From Sandaracinus amylolyticus (GTDB taxonomy: Bacteria; Myxococcota_A; Polyangia; Polyangiales; Sandaracinaceae): 64,000 bases of DNA. Each line of letters starts with the position of its first letter. The first letter of the stretch is position 1. The stretch covers positions 9,548,001 through 9,612,000 of the forward strand of contig NZ_CP011125.1 of NCBI RefSeq assembly GCF_000737325.1, in the 5' to 3' direction. The notes below the pieces were generated by a model. The model had not been told where the DNA came from and did no database searches. It worked only from the letters and a program-made list of their open reading frames with translations. Made by a program: the position numbers and the translations under genes. Positions 26,304 to 36,412 of this stretch are shown piece by piece.

Positions 26304-27274
26304 GCGGCCGCGCCGTACTCGCCGTCGCCCGCGAGCTCGGCGTCACCGCCGCCCTGCTTCACCGCGGTCTGCACCCACGGCTCGTCGGGCACCACGGGAC
26401 CGAGCACGACCGGCGTGCCGTCGTAGCGCACGCGCTTGCCCGGCCAGACGTACATGCGGAACGCGTAGAGCAGGATCGACGGCTGATCGAGTCGGGGATC
26501 GATGTGCGGCGCGTACTCCTTCGCGTGCGCCTCGGGCGCGAGCGACCAGTGCAGCGCGGGGTGCTCGTGGTGGATCCCGTGATAGCCGTTGTTGAACGTG
26601 AACCAGTTCTCGACCTTGCTCGTGAAGTTGCGGCTGTGGTTGTAGGGGTGCCCCACGTCGCAGCCGTCGTGCTGCACGAAGTTCACGCCCATGATCCCCC
26701 ACGCCGCGTACTGGTGCGGGAGCACCACGAACACGAGGAAGCGCCAGGGGAAGCCGTCCATCCAGATCGAGAGCGCGAGCGTGCCCACGAGGAACGCGAC
26801 GTACACCGTCATCTCGAGCAGGAACTGGCGGTACCACGGCGAGCGCTTCGCCTTCATGACCGCGACGTACTCGGCGTTGTCCTTGAAGATCGCGCCGCCG
26901 ATCACGAACATGAAGAAGAGCTGGTTCAGCAGGTTCCAGCGGAAGCGCAGCTTGTCGGTGCGCATCCGGTCCTTCGGCGTCTGAAGGTACTTGTGGTGGC
27001 TGAGGTTGTGCCCCGGCACGAACATCGAGACCGGGTGCCCGTACGTCAGCGAGAGCGCCACCTGGAACAGGCGGTTCAGCGAGCGCTTCTTGAACACCGG
27101 CGTGTGCACGGTGTTGTGCGTCGCGACCGCGCAGAAGAACGAGAGCAGGCAGAGCGCCACGACGAGCGGCACCGCGGCCCACCACGGAAGATCGACGGCG
27201 AAGGGGAGCGCGACGAGCGCGAAGTACGTCGCGACGAACCCGATGGTGCGCCTGTCGGCCTTGTAACGAAGCAT
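26300..27274 (-). CDS. Membrane fatty acid desaturase family protein
   Basis: This 324-aa integral membrane protein has the three His boxes of the desaturase/hydroxylase superfamily: HNTVH (53-57), HNLSHH (89-94) and HGIHHEHP (232-239). An extra His lies in VQHDGCDVGHP (about 200-210). Hydrophobic helices lie near 10-50, 115-130 and 155-195. The protein would use a diiron centre and O2 to desaturate or hydroxylate a lipid chain. The C-terminal roughly 40 residues are hydrophilic. The TTAG overlap with the FMN reductase stop leaves no terminator between the two convergent genes. Electron donors for desaturases are often ferredoxin or cytochrome, and none is adjacent. Confidence 0.9.
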   Translation of the reverse strand: MLRYKADRRTIGFVATYFALVALPFAVDLPWWAAVPLVVALCLLSFFCAVATHNTVHTPVFKKRSLNRLFQVALSLTYGHPVSMFVPGHNLSHHKYLQTPKDRMRTDKLRFRWNLLNQLFFMFVIGGAIFKDNAEYVAVMKAKRSPWYRQFLLEMTVYVAFLVGTLALSIWMDGFPWRFLVFVVLPHQYAAWGIMGVNFVQHDGCDVGHPYNHSRNFTSKVENWFTFNNGYHGIHHEHPALHWSLAPEAHAKEYAPHIDPRLDQPSILLYAFRMYVWPGKRVRYDGTPVVLGPVVPDEPWVQTAVKQGGGDAELAGDGEYGAAA

Positions 27275-27378
27275 CCGAGCAGTCCCTCTCTCGTTCGGCC
27301 GCCGCGGAGTCTGAGGCGGCTACTCGCATCTGTCCACGATCCGCGGGGCGGCCGAGAGGGTCGTCACTGCGTAGGAAT

Positions 27379-29418
27379 TCACGCACCGCGCGAACGAAGC
27401 TTCGCACCGAGCCCGGTCGTTCGGGCAGTCGGTCGCGCGATGGCGCGCGCCAGCAGATCCGCCGATCCGACGAGCAGCACCGAGCGTCGCGCGCGTGTGA
27501 TCGCGGTGTAGACGATCTCGCGCGTCAGCAGGCGCGGCACGTCTTCGTCGGGCAGGACCAGCGCGACGGCGTCGTGCTCCGAGCCCTGCGCCTTGTGCAC
27601 CGTCGTCGCGTACGCGCGCTCGAGCAGCGGGCGCACCGTCTCGAGCGGGAACGCGACGAAGCGCTCGCCGCGACGCACCACGAGCGACGGCCGCGCGCTC
27701 GTGCCTGCTCGCTCCGCGACCCACAACACGAGGCCCTGATCGCCGTTGAAGAGGCCGCGGTCGTAGTCGTTGCGCACGACCATCACCGGCTCGCCCACCA
27801 GCAGCAGCGGACCGACGGGCAGGCGTCGCTCGCGCGCGAGGCGCGCGCCCATCCACGCGTTGATCGCGTCGGCGCCGGTCGCGCGACCACGCGTCACGCA
27901 GAGCAGGCGCGACGCATCGAGGCGATCGAAGAGCGCCTTGAGCGGCGCGTGATCGTGGGGCGCGTCGATCACGAAGGTGCGATCGACCGACGCGACCACG
28001 CGCTCGCGGTACCACCACGAGAGCAGCGCCTCGCGCGCGCCGGCATCGCGCGGCGAGAGGATCGAGACGCCCTCGCCCGCATCGCTCGGCGCGCGCACCC
28101 GCCGGATCACGCCGCTCGCGAGCGGGCCTTCCTCGGCGCGCGGCGCGGTCCCCGCGTTCACCGCCTGCGCGATGCCCAGGATGTGCGAGCCCGCGGGATC
28201 GCGCGGATCCATGCGGTGGCTCTGGGTCAGCCGCGTGATCGTGATCGTGCTCGCGCCGCCGCTGCCCACGAGATCGCTCAGCACCGCGCCGGGCTCGACC
28301 GAGGGCAGCTGATCCGCGTCCCCGAGCAGCACGAGCCGCGCCTCCGGGCGCAGCGCCGCGACGAGGCGCTCCATCAGCGCGAGATCGATCATCGACGCTT
28401 CGTCGACGATCACGACGCGCTCCGCGAGCGGGCTGTCCTCGTCGTGGCGGAACGTCTCCGCGCTCGGCGACCACCCGAGCAAGCGATGCAGCGTGCGCGC
28501 CTCCGAGAGCGCATCGCGCAGCGCGAGATCGATCGGATCACGGCACGCCGCGAGCGCGTCGCGGATCGACGACGCCAAGCGATCCGCGGCTTTGCCGGTC
28601 GGCGCCGCGAGCGCGACGTCGCGCGCGGCGACCTCGGGCGACGCGAGGCGCGCGAGCGCGCGGAGCATCGACACCACGATCGACGTCTTGCCGGTGCCCG
28701 GCCCACCCGAGATCACCGCGACCGGCTCCGAGAGCGCGGCGTGCACCGCCGCGGTCTGCTCGCTCGTGAGCACGATCGGACCGCGCTTTCCGACCACCGG
28801 GCTCGCGAGCACCGCGCGCAGCGCGGTCGCGATCGCGTCGGGATGCGCGCGCGGCGGCGCGCGATCGAGCAAGCGCGACGCGAGCCGTCCCTCGGTCGCG
28901 CTCAGGCGCTGCGGCACCAGCGCGCCCGACTCGACGATCACCGGGCGATACGCGCCGGGCTCGCCGACCAGCGGCTCGTACGGCGAGCGCGCGCCCGCGG
29001 GCGCCGCGAAGAGCATCGAGAGCTGACCGCGCGTGTCGCTCGACTTGCCGCCGAGCCCGACGAGGATCGTGTCGGCGCACGACTCGGCGCGCTTGAGATC
29101 GGCGCGCGACAGACCGAGCGCCGCGGCGCGCGCGCGCAGCACCGCGCGATCGCTCGGCGAGATCGGCAAGCGCGTCGAGCCCTGCGCGATCGCCTCGAAC
29201 AGCAGCACCAAGAGCACCACGAGCGCGCGCTGATCTTCGGCAGCGAGCTGAGGCACCGCGCGCACGAGCTCCCACGCGACGTGCACCCGCTCCTCGCCGA
29301 GATCGGCGTTGCGCGCGAGCGCCGCGAGATCTTCGGGGAACGCCGGGAGATCCCCCGCCGGCGCAGCCCCGATCGCATGGCGCGCGGCGCCGAGCGGCGT
29401 GAGCGGCGGGCGCGTCAC
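27379..29418 (-). CDS. recD: Exodeoxyribonuclease V subunit alpha, RecD
   Basis: This superfamily 1B helicase of 679 aa (E. coli RecD 608 aa) is the fast 5'-to-3' motor of RecBCD. Visible motifs are Q-motif LTSEQTAAVHAAL, Walker A GGPGTGKTS, Walker B VVIVDEASMIDL, motif III LGDADQLPSVEPG and the C-terminal UvrD_C_2 segment TVHKAQGSEHDAV with YTAITRARR. The N-terminal 180 residues match the RecB-contact domain. The GTG start lies in GTGA with the stop of recB (29415-29418) and follows a GAGGAGG site inside the recB tail, so it is translationally coupled. It is the third gene of the recCBD operon. Confidence 0.95.
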   Translation of the reverse strand: MTRPPLTPLGAARHAIGAAPAGDLPAFPEDLAALARNADLGEERVHVAWELVRAVPQLAAEDQRALVVLLVLLFEAIAQGSTRLPISPSDRAVLRARAAALGLSRADLKRAESCADTILVGLGGKSSDTRGQLSMLFAAPAGARSPYEPLVGEPGAYRPVIVESGALVPQRLSATEGRLASRLLDRAPPRAHPDAIATALRAVLASPVVGKRGPIVLTSEQTAAVHAALSEPVAVISGGPGTGKTSIVVSMLRALARLASPEVAARDVALAAPTGKAADRLASSIRDALAACRDPIDLALRDALSEARTLHRLLGWSPSAETFRHDEDSPLAERVVIVDEASMIDLALMERLVAALRPEARLVLLGDADQLPSVEPGAVLSDLVGSGGASTITITRLTQSHRMDPRDPAGSHILGIAQAVNAGTAPRAEEGPLASGVIRRVRAPSDAGEGVSILSPRDAGAREALLSWWYRERVVASVDRTFVIDAPHDHAPLKALFDRLDASRLLCVTRGRATGADAINAWMGARLARERRLPVGPLLLVGEPVMVVRNDYDRGLFNGDQGLVLWVAERAGTSARPSLVVRRGERFVAFPLETVRPLLERAYATTVHKAQGSEHDAVALVLPDEDVPRLLTREIVYTAITRARRSVLLVGSADLLARAIARPTARTTGLGAKLRSRGA

Positions 29419-32400
29419 GAGCGTGCCTCCTCGCGCCGCGGGCGCGGCGGCAGCGGGTGGCCCCACGGCGCGTCCTCGTCGCGCAGCGCGCGGTCCCACT
29501 CCGCGAGCGTGTCGAACGTCGGTCGCGCGAACGTCACGCCCTCGGTCGGCCCGCGCTTGTTCGCCTTCATGCCGCGCACGAAGCAGTAGACGATCCCGCC
29601 GAAGCGCGCGTCGTGCTCGCTCGCGCTCGCGATGCGCAGCATGCGCGCGACGCCGAGCGCGTAGAGCCGCGCCTGGATCTCGTAGTGCGCGGCGACGTGC
29701 GCCTCGAGCGACGCCGCGTCGTAGGTCGGCAGTCGATCGGTCTTCCAGTCGAGCACGTAGATGCGGCCCGCGTGCTCGAAGATCAGATCGATCACGCCGC
29801 GCACGAAGCCGCGCTCGATCGTGAGCGGCGCGCGATCCGGGCTCTGCCAGTCGCCGAAGAGCGGGTGCGCGCGCTCGGGGATCGGATGGAGGAACGACAT
29901 CTCCGCGACGGTCTTGGTCAGCGACGCGAAGCCCTCGGGCAGCGCGAGCGTGCCCGCGCGGATCGGCGTCTTCAGCGTGCGCATCACGAGCTCGGCGCTC
30001 GGCGGGATCACCCGGGGATCGATGCCGTTGCGCTCGGCCGACGCCGCGAACAGCGCGCTCGTCGGCTCGTGCGCGAGCAGCGCGTCGCGATCCGCGCTCG
30101 CGATCACGTGCTGCACGTCGACGTGCTCGAGGATCTCGTGGACGAACACGCCGAACGCCGCGCCCGCGGGCAGCGGATCGTCGGCCTCGATCGGCACCAC
30201 CGCGGCGGTCGCGTCGCTCGCGAGCTCCTCGATCCACGCGGTCTGATCGTCGTGGGTGCGATCGAGCCCGAGCCGCGCGCGCCCCGCCTTCATGCGGGTG
30301 TACGACGTGACCTCGATGCCCCGCGCCGCGCCGCGCAGCGTGGTGAAGCGCTCGGGCGGATCGAGCGCCGGGATCGTCAGCGCCGCGCTGGTGGTGGTCG
30401 CGTCGATCGCGGGCAGCGGCGCGGGGATCGCGATGCGACGCCGCGCGCCGGTGACCTTCACCATCGAGCGCGCGAAGAGCGCGGGATCGAGCTGATCGCG
30501 ATCGACGAGCTGCACCAGTCGATCGGCGAGCACGCGATACGCGCCCGCGAGCCGCGCGAACGTCGAGCCGGTGCCCGCCGGCAGCGCATCGCGCGCCGGC
30601 GCGGGCCCGATGTACGGCAGGTACGAGCGCGAGCGCGCGCGGGTGAGCGCGACGTAGAGCAGTCGCTCGTGCTCGTGGCGCTCTTCTTCGTGCACTTGCG
30701 CGCCGAGCTCGCCGCCGGGATCGCCGATCCACGCGACGCGCTGGCCGTCCTCGTGGAACACGTGGGGCTCGTGCGCGCCCGCCGGGCGCTGGGTCATGCC
30801 GCCGAACAGGAAGACGACCTCCGCCTCGAGGCCCTTGCTCTTGTGCATCGTGAGGAGCTGCACCGCGGCGCGCTCGCTCTCGAGGCGCTGCACGTCCTCG
30901 TCGTCGCCCGCGACCTTGCGCCGGGTGTCGACCAGCTCGCCGAGCTCGGTCGTGATCTCGCGCAGCGCGAGGCGTCCCTGGCTCGCGCGCGCCAGCAGGA
31001 TCTCGAGCACGTGCTGGTAGTTCACCAGCTCGCGCTCGCCCTCGCGCAGGAAGAGGAGGCGACGCGCGAGCCCGCTCTCGTCGAGCATCGACTGGAACAG
31101 CGCGGCGAAGCGGTGATCGCGCGCGAGCTGCGTCCAGCGCGCGATGCGCAGCGCGAATGGGTGATCGCCCGGCAATGCGCGGCACGCATCGAGCTCGTCC
31201 TGGGTCACCGCGAAGAACGGCGTCATCCACGCGCGGAGGCGCAGCGCGCGCGAGCCGGGATCTTCGAGCGCGCGCAGCACGTCGAGCACGTCGCGCGCCT
31301 CGCGGGTGTCGAAGAGCCCTTCTTGCGACGAGAGCGCGTGCGGGATCCCTCTGCGACGCAGCGCCTCCGCGACCTCCTGCGCCTCTTTGCCGGTGCGCGT
31401 GAGCACGAAGACGTCGCTCGGCTGCAGCGGACGCAGCGCCCCGTCGTCGCGCGATCGATCGGTGACCTGCATGCCGCCGTCGATCAGCCGCGCGATCTCG
31501 TCGGCGATCGCGTTCGCGAGCGCGAAGCGCATCGGCTTGGCGCGCAGCTCGTCGTCGGCGTGGAGATGCAAGAGCACGATCGGCGCGCTCGTGGTCGCGT
31601 CCTCGGCGACCAGCGCGGGGCGACCGCAGCGCACCGGGTGGTCGTAGCGATTCGGGCCGGTGAAGAACGTCTCGCGCAGCACGAGGTTCACCGCGTCGAT
31701 CATCGGCTGCGTCGAGCGGTAGCAGTCGACCAGCGGCACCTTCACGCCGCCCGCGGCGACGACCTCGTCGCACACCGCGAGGTACGTGTGCACGTCGGCG
31801 CTGCGGAACGCGTAGATCGACTGCTTGGGATCGCCGATCAGCACCAGCGCGCCACCATCCTCGCGATCGAAGAAGACGCGGCGGAAGATCGCCCACTGCA
31901 CCGGATCGGTGTCCTGGAACTCGTCGACCAGCGCGTAGCGATAGCGCGCGCGCAGCGCCGCGGTGACGTCGTCGCCGCGCGGTCCGTGCAGCGCCTCGTG
32001 CACCAGGCGCAGCATGTCGTCGAAGTCGAAGCGCCCGTTCTTGCGCTTGTCCTCGTCGAGGCGCTTCACGATCGCCGGGAGCACGCGACCGATCAGCACC
32101 GGCAGCGCGCTCGACGCGTGGGCCGCGAGGGTGCGCACGTGCGCGCCGATCACCGGGTGCGCGCCGAGGTGGATCGCGAGGTAGTCGACGTTGCGCTCGG
32201 CCGCGCGGTTCGGCGCGTCGTTGGCCCACGCGAGCAACGACGGAAGCCACGCGTCGACGGGCTCCGCCGCGCGCGCCTTGGCCACGAAGGGCGCGAGCGT
32301 CGCGAACGTCTCGCGCGCCCGCGCCCGCACCGCGTGGTGACCGACCGAGTGCAGCAACGTGCGGCCCAGCGCGCCCTCGAGCTCCGCCGCATCGGGCATC

Positions 32401-32999
32401 GCCGCGATCGCCGCGACCAGCGACTCGGCATCGAAGCGCGGCCGCACCTCACCGCGCTCGAGCGACCAGCGCCACAGCACGTCCTCGAGCTTCGATGCGC
32501 CCATCGCCGCGATCGCCTGCTCGAGCAGCGGACGCTCCGGCGCATTCGCCGCGAGCCCTCGTCGCAGCGCATCGCGGAAGCTCTTCGCGAACGCCTCGCG
32601 CGGATCCAATCGTTGCTGCTCCAACAATCGTCCGCTCGCGAACGCCTGCTCCGCGAGCACCCGCTGGCAGAACGCGTGGATGGTCGAGATCGGCGCGCGA
32701 TCGAAGTCGAGCAGCGCCGCGCGCAGCCGCTCGTTCTCGACCGGCGAGAGCGCGGTGACGAGCGACGCGATGCGCGCGCGGATGCGGGCGCGCATCTCGA
32801 GCGTCGCCTTCTCGGTGAACGTCACGACGAGGATGCGCTCGATCGGCGTCCCCTCGCGGAGCAGATCGATGACGAGGTGCTCGAGCGTGTGGGTCTTGCC
32901 CGTCCCGGCCGAGGCCTCGATCACGGCGTGCGGGCGCGATCCATCCGCGCGCCGCAGCGCATCGAGCAGCGCAGGACGATCGGTGAGCACGTCGGTCAC
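29415..32999 (-). CDS. recB: Exodeoxyribonuclease V subunit beta, RecB
   Basis: The 1194-aa protein (E. coli RecB 1180 aa) combines a UvrD-like 3'-to-5' helicase with a nuclease. It has Walker A ASAGTGKT (29-36), motif Ia FTEKATLEMRAR, Walker B ALVDEFQDTD, motif III GDPKQSIYAFR, motif V LLTMHKSKGLEAEVVF and motif VI YVALTRARSR. The C-terminal nuclease keeps GVIDLIFEHAG and VLDWKTD (catalytic Asp and Lys) and the QARLY motif. Presence of both activities argues for a working enzyme. The GTG start at 32999 overlaps the recC stop (GTGA). Confidence 0.95.
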   Translation of the reverse strand: MTDVLTDRPALLDALRRADGSRPHAVIEASAGTGKTHTLEHLVIDLLREGTPIERILVVTFTEKATLEMRARIRARIASLVTALSPVENERLRAALLDFDRAPISTIHAFCQRVLAEQAFASGRLLEQQRLDPREAFAKSFRDALRRGLAANAPERPLLEQAIAAMGASKLEDVLWRWSLERGEVRPRFDAESLVAAIAAMPDAAELEGALGRTLLHSVGHHAVRARARETFATLAPFVAKARAAEPVDAWLPSLLAWANDAPNRAAERNVDYLAIHLGAHPVIGAHVRTLAAHASSALPVLIGRVLPAIVKRLDEDKRKNGRFDFDDMLRLVHEALHGPRGDDVTAALRARYRYALVDEFQDTDPVQWAIFRRVFFDREDGGALVLIGDPKQSIYAFRSADVHTYLAVCDEVVAAGGVKVPLVDCYRSTQPMIDAVNLVLRETFFTGPNRYDHPVRCGRPALVAEDATTSAPIVLLHLHADDELRAKPMRFALANAIADEIARLIDGGMQVTDRSRDDGALRPLQPSDVFVLTRTGKEAQEVAEALRRRGIPHALSSQEGLFDTREARDVLDVLRALEDPGSRALRLRAWMTPFFAVTQDELDACRALPGDHPFALRIARWTQLARDHRFAALFQSMLDESGLARRLLFLREGERELVNYQHVLEILLARASQGRLALREITTELGELVDTRRKVAGDDEDVQRLESERAAVQLLTMHKSKGLEAEVVFLFGGMTQRPAGAHEPHVFHEDGQRVAWIGDPGGELGAQVHEEERHEHERLLYVALTRARSRSYLPYIGPAPARDALPAGTGSTFARLAGAYRVLADRLVQLVDRDQLDPALFARSMVKVTGARRRIAIPAPLPAIDATTTSAALTIPALDPPERFTTLRGAARGIEVTSYTRMKAGRARLGLDRTHDDQTAWIEELASDATAAVVPIEADDPLPAGAAFGVFVHEILEHVDVQHVIASADRDALLAHEPTSALFAASAERNGIDPRVIPPSAELVMRTLKTPIRAGTLALPEGFASLTKTVAEMSFLHPIPERAHPLFGDWQSPDRAPLTIERGFVRGVIDLIFEHAGRIYVLDWKTDRLPTYDAASLEAHVAAHYEIQARLYALGVARMLRIASASEHDARFGGIVYCFVRGMKANKRGPTEGVTFARPTFDTLAEWDRALRDEDAPWGHPLPPRPRREEARS

Positions 33000-35900
33000 G
33001 GCGCCCTCTTGATGCCGCGGAGGTGATCGAAGAACGCGCGGAACCTCCGGCTCGCCAAGGCCAGCGCGCTCTTGGGCTCGGGCGCGGGGTGCAGCGCGGC
33101 GTCGCGCACCGGGCCGTACTTCGACGAGCCTCCGTCCCACTTGGTGCGCACTTGCTCGATCGAGCGCGCCAGCTCTTCGCTCGGATGGTCGTGGCCGCGC
33201 GTGAAGAGCGCCTCGCTGCGCAGCACCGCTTCGCACGGCAGGAACACGCCGTGCGGCCCTTCGCGCAGATCGTCGAGCACGCCCGCGAGCCAGCGCGCCG
33301 CCGCCTCTTTGCGCATCGGCGCGAGCTGCACGACCAGCGGGCCTCCATCACAACGATCGAGCACCCACGCCCGACGCGTGTTGCCGCTCGAGATCCCCGA
33401 CGCCGCGAGCACCGCGTGATCGACGAACGCGCGCAGCGCGTACCGCAGCTGCTCGACGCGCGCCCGCTCGCCCTGCCCCTCGAGCCTCGTCGACGTCGTC
33501 GTGCGCAGCGAGTCGCCGGTCGAGAGCAGCCACCGCGTCGCGCCGATCACCTCGACGTGATCCGACCCGAGCGGCACCAGCACCGGCTCGTGCGGCCGCT
33601 CGATCACCACCTCGCCGCGCGCCACCGTCGCCCCGAAGCGCACCCGATGGATGCGCGTGCCCGCAGGAAACCGCGCATATCCGCGCCGCCACGCGAGCAG
33701 GTCGCGACGATCCTCCTCGCGCCGCAGCGTCGCGAGCACGCCGATCGGCCACGCGCCCCGCGCCGCGCTCTGCGCGATCCGCGTGCGATAGATCGCATCG
33801 ATCTCGGCGTCGTCGCGCTCCAGCGCCGCGAGGAACACCTCCTCGAGCACGCGATCGCGCTCGGTGCGCGCGACCTCGAACGGCTCGTCCTCCGCTGCCG
33901 CGTCGACGTCGTCCTGGTCCTGACCGATCACCAGCCGTGCGTGCCCTTGGATCGGGCACTCGAGGAACCGGCGGATCGCCTCGATCGACACTCGCTCGCG
34001 CGGCTCGTCCTCGCTGTCCCGCGCGCGCGGCGGGACCCGCGGCATCGCGAGCAGCGCGCGGCGCGGATCACTCTCGGGCAGGAGCGCGAGGGCCGCCTCG
34101 GGGAAGCGCGCATCGGCGAGCGCACGACGGTGCGGCGCGCCCTCGATGCGCGCCCGCGCCTCGTCCGCCGCGGCGGGCAGCGCGTGGGCGCGGATCGCGT
34201 CGTCGGCGAGCTCGTCGTGGCGCCGCAACGTCGGGGTGCGTCGCGGCACCGGCGCGCCGATCGCCTCTTCGATCGCGCTCACCACCGACGAGGGCTGACG
34301 CGCTTCGCCGCTCTGCTCGTCGCGCGCGATCCACGAGAGCACCAGGCGATCGCGCGCACACAGCAGCGTCTCGAGGAACGTGTAGCGATCGCGCTCGTCG
34401 ATCGACACGTCGCCCGGCTTGCGCCCCGCCGCGCGCAGATCGAGCCCGGTCTCCAGCTCGCGCGCCGGGAACCGCCCTTCGCCGAGCCCGAGCACGAAGA
34501 TCGCGCGGAACGGGATCGCCCGCATCGGCAGGAGCGACGCGACCACCACACCATCGCCCAGCGGCACACCACGCGCCGCGGGCAGCGACTCGAGCTCCGC
34601 GCGTGCGAGCTCCGCCGCGACCGAGTACCCGACGCGCACGCCCGCATCGCGCTTCGCGAGCTCGGCGAGCGCGGTCAGACAGCGACGCAGCTCGCTCTCC
34701 TCGGGGCCTTCGCCGACCACGAGATAGCTGCGCAGCAGCGCCTCGAAGAAGCGCGCCCACTCGCTCGGCAGCATCGCCGCGCCGCGCGCGAACCGCGCGT
34801 CCGACGCCAGCGATCGCACCAACAATCCCAGCCCGCCGCCGAGCTCGTCGGAGCCCGCGATCGGCTCGGGCGCGAGCGGCACCGCGTCGATGTCGAAGCT
34901 GCCGCCGCCCTCCATCACCACGCCGAGCGCCAGCCGCCGCACCGCCTGATCCCAGTGCACGAGCCCGCTGCCCTCGAGGTACGTCCCGCGGTGATCACGG
35001 GCGTCGATCCCGTGGAACACCCCGAGGCGATCACACAACGCGGCGACCCGCGCGGGGTCGGCGTCGGACCAGCGCGCGAGCACGAGCGGGTGCGCGAGGA
35101 TCTCGAGCAGCGCCGCGCGCGTGAAGCTCGACGCGGGCAGATCGATCAATCGCAGCGCGCAGTCCGCCACCCGCGAGCGCGCCGCGAGCGCGAGATCCGC
35201 CGCGTTCCACGGCAGATCGTGGGCCTCCGCGAACACCGCCTCGAGGTGCGGCAGGTAGCGATCCCGATCGGGCCCGTTCACGAGCACCGCGATCTCGTGG
35301 AAGCGATAGGGCCGCTCGCTCGCCTGCGAGCCGTCGATCAGCGACCAGATCTCGGTCGCGACCGTCTCGAGCTCGCGGCGGATCGACGGGCACGCGAGCA
35401 GCTGCACGCTGCCGTCCGCGATCGTCTCGCCCGCCTCGATCGGCGCGCGCCGCAGGATCGCCGACTGGATGCGCGAGAGCAGCGTCGCGTCGCCCGGATC
35501 GTCGAACGACGCGTGGGCGTCGAACCCGGTGAGCTCGTCGAGCATCGCGACGTGCTCGCGCCCCGGGCGCCCCCACGCGCGCAGGAGCGCGTTGTCGACG
35601 TCGCTCTCGAGCGCGTAGGGATCGTGCTCGCCGCGCGCCCTCGCGCGACGCTTCGCGCGACGCGCCTCGGCGTCGCTGATCGCGTCCTCCCAGAACTCCT
35701 CGCACGGGTTGAGCGCGTAGACGTGCAGCGCGGTCTTCGCGCCGAGCGCCGCGATCGCCTGCTGGAAGATGCGCGCGACGTACGACACGCCGAACACGTG
35801 CGCCTCGCTCGCCGCGCTCTCGGGCGCCGCGGCGGACAGCGCATCCGCGAGCGTCATTGCCTCGAGCTGCGCGTCACCGCGCCCGCGCACCGCGAGGAAG

Positions 35901-36412
35901 AGCGCGCGCTGCCAGCGCTCGGTCGCGGCGAACGACGTCCCCTCGAGCTCGAGCGCCCCCTTGCTCCACGCCTCGATCATCTTCGCGCGCGAGAAGCCGT
36001 ACTCCTCGAACGAGCGCGCGAGGCGCCGCGCGAGCTGCACCGCGCGGCGCGAGATCGCGTCGCCGTCGTCCCCCGCGGCGCGCAGATAGGAGCGCACCGG
36101 CTCGAGCTCGGGATCGCCCGCGCCCAGCTCGAGCAGCGTCGCGAGCAGGCGCCCTTCGATCGCCGCGCCCTCGAGCACCTTCGGCGCGCCCTCGCGCGCG
36201 AGGCGCTCGGAGACGAAGCGCTCGAGCCGCACGAAGCGCAGGTTCGCCGCGATGCCGAGCCGCGACGCGAGCTGCATCTCGACCCAGCGCTCCATCGGGC
36301 GGTTGGGCACGACGATCGTGACCGCGTCGAGTGGGTCGGCGCGCTCGGCGATCCGCGCCGCGAGCGCGCGCACCAGGTGCTCGGTGCGGTTCGAGTAGAC
36401 CAGCCGGATCAT
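32996..36412 (-). CDS. recC: Exodeoxyribonuclease V subunit gamma, RecC
   Basis: This 1138-aa protein (E. coli RecC 1122 aa) opens with the conserved MIRLVYSNRTEHLVRAL segment and VVPNRPMERWVEMQLASRLGIAANLRF, the family's defining N-terminal motifs. FVLGLGEGRFPARE and VSIEAIRRFLECPIQGHARL mark the inactive helicase and inactive nuclease-like parts that recognise Chi in the enterobacterial enzyme. It is the first gene of the operon, and its stop overlaps recB. The ATG at 36412 is the only sensible start. Upstream lies a 500-bp repeat-bearing gap that must contain the operon promoter. Confidence 0.95.
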   Translation of the reverse strand: MIRLVYSNRTEHLVRALAARIAERADPLDAVTIVVPNRPMERWVEMQLASRLGIAANLRFVRLERFVSERLAREGAPKVLEGAAIEGRLLATLLELGAGDPELEPVRSYLRAAGDDGDAISRRAVQLARRLARSFEEYGFSRAKMIEAWSKGALELEGTSFAATERWQRALFLAVRGRGDAQLEAMTLADALSAAAPESAASEAHVFGVSYVARIFQQAIAALGAKTALHVYALNPCEEFWEDAISDAEARRAKRRARARGEHDPYALESDVDNALLRAWGRPGREHVAMLDELTGFDAHASFDDPGDATLLSRIQSAILRRAPIEAGETIADGSVQLLACPSIRRELETVATEIWSLIDGSQASERPYRFHEIAVLVNGPDRDRYLPHLEAVFAEAHDLPWNAADLALAARSRVADCALRLIDLPASSFTRAALLEILAHPLVLARWSDADPARVAALCDRLGVFHGIDARDHRGTYLEGSGLVHWDQAVRRLALGVVMEGGGSFDIDAVPLAPEPIAGSDELGGGLGLLVRSLASDARFARGAAMLPSEWARFFEALLRSYLVVGEGPEESELRRCLTALAELAKRDAGVRVGYSVAAELARAELESLPAARGVPLGDGVVVASLLPMRAIPFRAIFVLGLGEGRFPARELETGLDLRAAGRKPGDVSIDERDRYTFLETLLCARDRLVLSWIARDEQSGEARQPSSVVSAIEEAIGAPVPRRTPTLRRHDELADDAIRAHALPAAADEARARIEGAPHRRALADARFPEAALALLPESDPRRALLAMPRVPPRARDSEDEPRERVSIEAIRRFLECPIQGHARLVIGQDQDDVDAAAEDEPFEVARTERDRVLEEVFLAALERDDAEIDAIYRTRIAQSAARGAWPIGVLATLRREEDRRDLLAWRRGYARFPAGTRIHRVRFGATVARGEVVIERPHEPVLVPLGSDHVEVIGATRWLLSTGDSLRTTTSTRLEGQGERARVEQLRYALRAFVDHAVLAASGISSGNTRRAWVLDRCDGGPLVVQLAPMRKEAAARWLAGVLDDLREGPHGVFLPCEAVLRSEALFTRGHDHPSEELARSIEQVRTKWDGGSSKYGPVRDAALHPAPEPKSALALASRRFRAFFDHLRGIKRAP

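Noticed and set aside
29415-33236. recB starting upstream of 32999
   Set aside because: The open frame extends into recC, but the GTGA overlap and the RecB N-terminal homology set the start at 32999.
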